Below are positions 59,261 to 64,000 of a stretch of DNA of 64,000 nt, in pieces. Position numbers and translations under genes: made by a program. Position 1 is the stretch's first letter. Every line of letters starts with the position of its first letter. The stretch is from Kribbella sp. VKM Ac-2569 (GTDB lineage: Bacteria; Actinomycetota; Actinomycetes; Propionibacteriales; Kribbellaceae). The notes under the pieces were generated by a model. It had not been told where the DNA came from and searched no databases. It worked only from the letters and a program-made list of their open reading frames with translations. The stretch spans positions 1,364,001 through 1,428,000 of the forward strand of contig NZ_SGXJ01000001.1 of NCBI RefSeq assembly GCF_004216905.1. Reading direction: 5' to 3'.

Positions 59261-60546
59261 TTCTTCTCCTTCGCCAAGGCCTGGTTCATCGTCTCCGCGA
59301 CGCGCCGGGACACGTCGGCGACCGGTGCCTTGCCGGTCCAGGCGTCGGCGAACTGCTTCGTGGCCGCGTCCCGCCAGGCGGCGGTGTCGGTGGACGCCGG
59401 GAACGGCTGCGCGTACTTCAGGTGGTCGACGAAGACCTGCAGGTCGAACTCCGGCATCGCCTTGGCGTAAGCGTCGGCGTGGCCCTGGTACGCCGGGATC
59501 ACCGTGCCGGTCTTCGCCTGGATCTCGGCGGCGCGGTCGGACCCGAGGAACTGCAGGAACTCCCACGCCTGGTCGGGGTGCTTCGTCTTGGCGGACATGC
59601 TGTTCGCGAGGCCGTTGCTGTAGTAGTTCCGGTTCCCGTCGGGTCCGGCCGGCAGTGGTGCGATCCCGATGTTGGCCTTGCCGTACGGCACGGCGGCGAT
59701 CTCCTCGGGCTCCCATGAACCGCAGTACCGCATCGCGACCTTCCCCGAGGTGAGCATCGCGAGCGGATCGGTGTCGGTCGTCTGCTGCAACGTCGGTGAG
59801 ACGTGGTACTTGGTGATCATGTCGGTCCAGAACTGGATGCCCTTGATCGTCGCGTCCTGGTCGTAACCGGAGCTCGTGCTGTCGGGCGAGATCACCTGGC
59901 CGCCGACCTGGGGAACGGTCAGGTACCAACTCAGCTCGTCGGCCTCGGGAGCGACGAATCCGTAGACGCCCTTCTGCGGGTCGGTCAGCTTCTGCGCCGC
60001 CGCGACCACGTCGTTCCAGGTCCAGGAATCGTCCGGGTGCTTCAGCTTCGCGGCGTCGAAGAGCAGCTTGTTGTAGCAGAGTCCGAACCCGTTGACGTCT
60101 TTCGGTACGCCGTACACCTTGCCGCCGAACGTGTACGCCTTGGTGACCGCGGGCACGTACGCGCTCATGTCGAGCTTCGACTTCTTGATCTGGTCGTCGA
60201 GCGGTGCGATGCCGCCGCCGGCGGCGTAGTACTTCGCGTACACCATCGTCATCCAGAACAGATCCGGTCCGGTGCCGGCGGTGACGCTGGTCTGGAGCTT
60301 CGTCCAGTAGCTCTCCCAGGGCGTCACCTGAACCTGTACGTCGATGTTCGGGTGCTTGCCGTGGAACTCCTGGATGATCTGCTTCATCGCGGCGGCCTGG
60401 GCCTGGTCCCAGATGGCGTAGGTGAGCGTGACGTGCTCGTCGTCGCCACCCGACCCGGAGTTGCCCGAGCAGGCCGCCGCGGCGACCAAAGGTGCCACCA
60501 GCAACAAGCTCAGCAGGCGCCGGCGAATTCGTCGTACCGTGTTCAT
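59257..60546 (-). CDS. CUT1 solute-binding lipoprotein
   Basis: 429 residues. The signal RRIRRRLLSLLLVAPLVAAAAC ends in the lipobox Cys. SBP_bac_1 features include LTYAIWDQAQAAAMKQII and AGTGPDLFWMTMVYAKYY. ATG 60546 overlaps the FAD oxidase stop (ATGA). It resembles multiple-sugar binding proteins, yet its operon holds a FAD amine-type oxidase and an amidohydrolase rather than glycosidases, so the ligand may be an unusual amino or carboxylated sugar. The ligand is unassigned. Confidence 0.92.
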   Translation of the reverse strand: MNTVRRIRRRLLSLLLVAPLVAAAACSGNSGSGGDDEHVTLTYAIWDQAQAAAMKQIIQEFHGKHPNIDVQVQVTPWESYWTKLQTSVTAGTGPDLFWMTMVYAKYYAAGGGIAPLDDQIKKSKLDMSAYVPAVTKAYTFGGKVYGVPKDVNGFGLCYNKLLFDAAKLKHPDDSWTWNDVVAAAQKLTDPQKGVYGFVAPEADELSWYLTVPQVGGQVISPDSTSSGYDQDATIKGIQFWTDMITKYHVSPTLQQTTDTDPLAMLTSGKVAMRYCGSWEPEEIAAVPYGKANIGIAPLPAGPDGNRNYYSNGLANSMSAKTKHPDQAWEFLQFLGSDRAAEIQAKTGTVIPAYQGHADAYAKAMPEFDLQVFVDHLKYAQPFPASTDTAAWRDAATKQFADAWTGKAPVADVSRRVAETMNQALAKEKK

Positions 60547-61706
60547 GCGGACTCCTTCGTGAGGGGACGGCCGGGGCTGAGGAAGTCGAGCCGTTCCGGT
60601 AGTTGTTCGCCGAGCGCGTGCCGCGCCGCGAGCTCGCCGAGCAGAGGGCCGAGGGTCAGCCCCCACGCACCGAGCCCGGTCGCGACATGGACCGCCGGCG
60701 CCACCGCTCCGACCAGGGGCAGGCCGTCGCTGGTCGCGGGCCGGAGGCCGACTCTGGTCTCCAGCACGGTGGCGGCGGACAGGCCAGGCGCCAGGTCGAG
60801 AGCGGCTTGCAGTACGGCGTGCTGGCCGCCGGCGGTGACGCGCGCATCGAATCCGACGTCCTCGTGCGTCGCCCCCGCAACGATGCGGTCGTCGAATCCG
60901 AGCAGGTAGCCGGCGCCCGGGGTGTTCACCACTGGTCGCATGCCGGTTTGCTGACCGTCGAGACGCAGGTGCACGAGCTGGCCGCGGATCGGCCGGACCG
61001 GGATCTGGACGCCGTACGGGACGAGGTCTGCTGTCGCCCAGGCACCGGTCGCGAACAGAACGGCTCGGCCGTCGAGCACGCGGTGCCCGACGCGGACCCG
61101 CGGGGACCCCGCATCCAAGATCCCGGCACCGGGAATGATCTCCAGTACTGCGCCATCAGACTGCGCATGTGCCCGCCGGCGCGCCGCTGTCAGCAACCGG
61201 TCGTGCAAGCGAGAACCGACGACTCGGCCGACCTCGGTGATGAACAGGCCGCGAAGGTCGCGCCGCAGTTCAGGCCAGTACGTGCGAACGTCCTCGACGA
61301 TCTCCACCGGTTTGGTGACGCCGTGGGCCCGGCGACCCTCCGGGGTAGAGAGGCGCTCGGCAACAACGTCGAGCGCTGCCTGCTCACCTGGATCGTCGCC
61401 GGCAACGACCAGTTCACCGACCTGCTCGTACGTCGCCGACCCGGCGCCGGCTGGGTCGACCGCGTCCAGCTCGGCCAGAAGGCTCTCGTAGTAGCCGACG
61501 CATTCGGTGATGAGCGCCGTCCACTCGGGACGTTGCTCGCCGCGGTCGAGTGCGACCGGCGACACGATGCCCGCTCCCGCGTCGGTCGCACGACCTGCCA
61601 GTCCGGCATCGATCAGCACGACCCGCGCGCCTTTGCGGACGCCGGCCAGGGCGGCACTCGCTCCGACGATGCCGCCGCCGATGATGATCAGGTCATAGTC
61701 AGCCAT
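60543..61706 (-). CDS. FAD-dependent oxidoreductase (DAO family), transporter-linked
   Basis: 387 residues. FAD-binding MADYDLIIIGGGIVGASAALAG at the N-terminus; GRAVLFATGAWATADLV in the middle; and SDGLPLVGAVAPAVHVATGLGAWGLTLGP at the flavin-contact C-terminus. Relatives oxidise glycine, sarcosine or D-amino acids. It overlaps the amidohydrolase by 8 nt and the binding protein by 4 nt, so the oxidase and importer are made together. It is not closely similar to the DAO protein at 32297 beyond the family motifs. Confidence 0.9.
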   Translation of the reverse strand: MADYDLIIIGGGIVGASAALAGVRKGARVVLIDAGLAGRATDAGAGIVSPVALDRGEQRPEWTALITECVGYYESLLAELDAVDPAGAGSATYEQVGELVVAGDDPGEQAALDVVAERLSTPEGRRAHGVTKPVEIVEDVRTYWPELRRDLRGLFITEVGRVVGSRLHDRLLTAARRRAHAQSDGAVLEIIPGAGILDAGSPRVRVGHRVLDGRAVLFATGAWATADLVPYGVQIPVRPIRGQLVHLRLDGQQTGMRPVVNTPGAGYLLGFDDRIVAGATHEDVGFDARVTAGGQHAVLQAALDLAPGLSAATVLETRVGLRPATSDGLPLVGAVAPAVHVATGLGAWGLTLGPLLGELAARHALGEQLPERLDFLSPGRPLTKESA

Positions 61707-62769
61707 CGTTCGTCCTCACCGCGAGGGACGGGATGAAGGCACGGGCGTTGTCGCCCTCGACCCGCGCGGCCAGGTCGTCAGGCAGGCCGAGGCCCGAGAT
61801 CGTCCAGCGGCCGGTCGGCGGTGGTTGCTCCGTCGAGTAGGCAAAGGCTTCGTCGCAGCTCGCCAGGAAACGCAGGTACAGCTGGTAGTCGGCGGCTTCC
61901 GGCGGCGCGCAGTCTGTGCCAAGCAGGACCCGGTCCGGGTGATGCTCGATGAGTGCCCTGGTACGTCGCGGTTGCCGGCCGAGCTCGGCGAGCCGCGCGG
62001 CGATGTCGACGCGGTAGTTCGGGTACCGGTCGAGCATCTGCTCAACCCAGTCGAGGTTCTCCGCCAGGCAGCCGACGTGGGCACCGATGAACCGCACCCG
62101 CGGGTGCGCAGCGACGACGGCCTCGAACGCGTCCAGGAGGCGCTGCAACGGCGGGAACTCGGGTCCGTAGAAGTGCCAGTCGGGATGCCGCAGCAGCTCC
62201 TCGAGCCTTTCGTTGTTGGCATCGAGCGGCTGGAAGAACGCCGCCGGATCGGCGGTGTGGATCAGCGCGGGGACACCGGTCTCGGCGAGTGCGTCCCACA
62301 ACGGCTCCAGCCGCTCGTCGTCGAGGAAGATCAGCTCGTCCCGCTCATCGCGTACGCGGAGCCCGATGTCCTTCCAGAGCTTGAGCCCGGCGGCTCCACG
62401 GCGTACCGAGTCGGCCAGTGAGGCGGCCATCCGGTCACCCCAGCCGGGTGTGGACGTGTCGTTCCAGTCCACCCGTGCGAACGTGACGAACCGCCCGGGG
62501 TACTTACGGTCGTAGCGCTCGAGGTTTGCCTCGAGCTCGTCGGTCCACTCACCGTCGAGGTTCACGATGGTCGCGACGCCGGCGGCGTCCATCATCGCGA
62601 TCAACGCGTCCGGGTCCGGCGCTCGCCAGACTCCGGTCAGCCGGCGGCCGAGGTGATTGTGTACGTCGACGATCGGAGCGGCGGGCTCGGTCACGTGCGT
62701 TGTCTGGGCGGTCATCATCGACACCGGAGCAAAGTCGCGCAGGCGGACATCGGCGAGTGGCTCGGACAT
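61699..62769 (-). CDS. Amidohydrolase-2-family metal-dependent hydrolase
   Basis: 356 residues, TIM-barrel. IVDVHNHLGRRL is the first metal-binding His-x-His, ALIHTAD and FIGAHVGC supply further His ligands, and RVLLGTDCAPPEAADYQ the catalytic Asp. This group includes decarboxylases, lactonases and hydrolases (for example lactone hydrolysis of sugar acids). GAGGG precedes the ATG at 62769. First gene of the operon. The reaction is not predictable but a lactone or amide product of the oxidase is a reasonable substrate (inference). Confidence 0.87.
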   Translation of the reverse strand: MSEPLADVRLRDFAPVSMMTAQTTHVTEPAAPIVDVHNHLGRRLTGVWRAPDPDALIAMMDAAGVATIVNLDGEWTDELEANLERYDRKYPGRFVTFARVDWNDTSTPGWGDRMAASLADSVRRGAAGLKLWKDIGLRVRDERDELIFLDDERLEPLWDALAETGVPALIHTADPAAFFQPLDANNERLEELLRHPDWHFYGPEFPPLQRLLDAFEAVVAAHPRVRFIGAHVGCLAENLDWVEQMLDRYPNYRVDIAARLAELGRQPRRTRALIEHHPDRVLLGTDCAPPEAADYQLYLRFLASCDEAFAYSTEQPPPTGRWTISGLGLPDDLAARVEGDNARAFIPSLAVRTNDG

Positions 62770-62845
62770 AGATCCCTCAATTCGCGAGTGCGAGATTTCG
62801 GGACGACGCTAGGTCCGGCACTTCACCGGCAACAGAAAACGCTCA

Positions 62846-62865
62846 CTCCAACTGATCGGATGGAG
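62846..62865. promoter_or_regulatory. Imperfect palindrome in a divergent promoter
   Basis: CTCCAACTGATCGGATGGAG has 5-bp outer arms (CTCCA/TGGAG) and a central GATC, with mismatches between. It lies in the 232-nt space between the amidohydrolase operon (start 62769) and the LLM oxidoreductase (start 63002). No other signal stands out there. It is weak evidence. Confidence 0.3.
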
Positions 62866-63001
62866 CTGAGTCCGAAAGACTTCTGCGCGATGTCGTTTGC
62901 TCTCCGTGCCTGGTGGGGCGGGCCGTCGTTTGAACGAGGTTCGGTGCGGGTGTTAGGTGGAGACAACATCAGCTCGGTGGCTCATCGGAAGGACACACCG
63001 G

Positions 63002-63874
63002 ATGGAACTCGGTCTGCAGATTCCTGACTTCACCTGGCCGAACGGTGCGACCGCCCTCGGGCCTGAGCTCGCGGCAGTCGCCCGCACGGCCGACCAGGCC
63101 GGCTTCGGCTACGTGGCGGTGATGGATCACTTCTTCCAGATCCGTGGTGTGGGGCCGGCAGAGCACGACATGCTGGAGGCGTACACGACGCTCGGATTCC
63201 TGGCCGCTCACACCGAACGCGCCAAACTGCTCACCGTCATCACCGGCGTGCACTACCGGCATCCGGCCCTGCTCGCGAAAGCGATGACCACGCTCGACGT
63301 GCTGTCCGGCGGCCGCGCCATGATCGGGCTCGGCGCCGGCTGGAACGAGGAGGAATCGCGTGGTCTCGGCTTCCCGTTCCCGCCGGTCGCGGAGCGATTC
63401 GAGCGGCTGGAGGAGACGCTCCAGTACCTGCTGCAGATGTGGTCCGACAACGACGGTCCGTTCAACGGGCAGCACTACCAGGCCGAACGGCTGATGAACG
63501 TCCCGCAAGCGCTCAGCAAGCCGCATCCGCCGATCATGGTCGGCGGTGGTGGCGAGAAGAAGACGCTGCGCCTGGTGGCCAAGTACGCACAGGCGTGCAA
63601 CGTGTTCAACACCCCAGATCTCGAACACAAACTCGACGTCCTCAAACAGCACTGCGAGAACGAGGGCCGCGACTACGACGACATCACCAAGACCGTCTAC
63701 CACCTGATCGACACCGGCGAGAACGGCGAGAAGACCAGCGAACTCATCGACGAACTCGGCCGCCTCCACGGCCTAGGCTTCAGCGCCGCCATCGGCATGG
63801 TCCCCCAGGTCCCACGCCTCGACGTACTGGAACGCATCGGCTCGGACGTCATCCCGGTCGCCTCAGCCTTCTGA
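63002..63874 (+). CDS. LLM-class F420-dependent oxidoreductase
   Basis: 290 residues of the luciferase-like monooxygenase fold. MELGLQIPDFTWPNG starts strand one, YVAVMDHFFQI, ITGVHYRHPALLAKAMTTLD and LGAGWNEEESRGLGF are the typical flavin/F420-binding segments, and PIMVGGGGEKKTLRLVAKYAQ completes the barrel. This wording is common in actinobacterial F420 enzymes; the substrate is unknown. GAAGGA lies about 9 nt before the ATG. No operon partner is visible; its stop is 17 nt from the convergent LarA-like stop. Confidence 0.92.
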   Translation: MELGLQIPDFTWPNGATALGPELAAVARTADQAGFGYVAVMDHFFQIRGVGPAEHDMLEAYTTLGFLAAHTERAKLLTVITGVHYRHPALLAKAMTTLDVLSGGRAMIGLGAGWNEEESRGLGFPFPPVAERFERLEETLQYLLQMWSDNDGPFNGQHYQAERLMNVPQALSKPHPPIMVGGGGEKKTLRLVAKYAQACNVFNTPDLEHKLDVLKQHCENEGRDYDDITKTVYHLIDTGENGEKTSELIDELGRLHGLGFSAAIGMVPQVPRLDVLERIGSDVIPVASAF

Positions 63875-63891
63875 CGCCGCAATACGGGTGG

Positions 63892-64000
63892 CTAGTGCTC
63901 TCGTGCCAGGTACGGAATGGTTTGTGGTCCTTCCGGGAGGACGCACATCGTCGCGCCCGGGCCGGCGGCCGCGAGGGCCTCGGCGGCGGTTGCCGAGATG
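63892..64000 (-). CDS. C-terminal end of a LarA-like (lactate racemase family) protein, cut by window edge
   Basis: The last 35 codons before a TAG on the minus strand read AAEALAAAGPGATMCVLPEGPQTIPYLA in two pieces and end REH. The pattern V-L-P-x-G-P-Q-T-I-P-Y resembles the C-terminus of nickel-pincer lactate racemase (LarA/DUF2088) proteins. The rest of the gene lies to the right of the window. The family call rests on this short motif only. Confidence 0.55.
   Translation of the reverse strand, partial: ISATAAEALAAAGPGATMCVLPEGPQTIPYLAREH

Noticed and set aside
1..64000. CRISPR arrays, rRNA genes or intact insertion sequences
   Set aside because: No regularly spaced repeats, rRNA-like segments or transposase motifs were seen on either strand.

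Overview
The window is high-GC DNA (most codons end in G or C) packed with GntR, LacI and DeoR repressors, CUT1-type sugar ABC transporters, F420-type oxidoreductases and Tat-exported lipoproteins. This points to a soil-type actinomycete of the Kribbella/Streptomyces kind. The genus is inferred from gene content only. Almost everything is carbohydrate or organic-acid catabolism, arranged as self-contained transporter + enzyme + repressor cassettes.

Layout. (1) 1-9273, sulfatase locus: a minus-strand Dpp/Opp-type transporter (binding protein, a sulfatase, a permease running off the left edge) divergent from three sulfatases and a formylglycine-generating enzyme (FGE) joined by short gaps or 4-nt overlaps. 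None of the sulfatases has a signal peptide, so desulfation of an imported ligand inside the cell is likely. (2) 9274-12218, a scar region: the 3' half of a tRNA gene with a terminator hairpin, a tyrosine integrase cut off before its C-terminal catalytic residues and joined to a headless HxlR regulator, and a frameshifted EEP-family hydrolase. (3) 12380-25041, alpha-mannan locus: LacI, a fused mannose-6-phosphate isomerase, a CUT1 transporter, a Tat-exported GH76 endo-mannanase, a second LacI, a ROK sugar kinase and a GH38 alpha-mannosidase, with LacI-like operators in both divergent promoters. (4) 25397-31351, a CUT1 transporter with LacI, an inositol-monophosphatase-family protein and a glycerophosphodiesterase, suggesting uptake of glycerophosphoinositol-like compounds. 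(5) 31568-35325, mixed: MgtC, a FAD amine/amino-acid oxidase, a TctA remnant, an F420-type reductase and a secreted protein. (6) 35572-39249, a frameshifted MFS transporter, a fifth sulfatase and a GntR/UTRA regulator. (7) 39274-49142, an eight-gene sugar-acid operon (two enolase-superfamily dehydratases, CUT1 transporter, aldehyde dehydrogenase, Fe-alcohol dehydrogenase, Ldh2-type dehydrogenase) divergent from an FCD-type GntR. (8) 49174-57464, DeoR, a CUT1 transporter, a GH4 glycosidase, a SIS isomerase/deaminase, a BadF/GlcNAc-type kinase and a second DeoR: an amino-sugar glycoside cassette. (9) 57466-62769, CUT1 transporter, FAD oxidase and amidohydrolase. (10) 63002-64000, an F420-type LLM oxidoreductase and the tail of a LarA-like protein.

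All five complete CUT1 systems lack an ATPase gene, so they probably share an MsiK-type ATPase encoded elsewhere. Two genes carry apparent single-base losses (near 12078 and 36688), which could be real pseudogenes or assembly errors.
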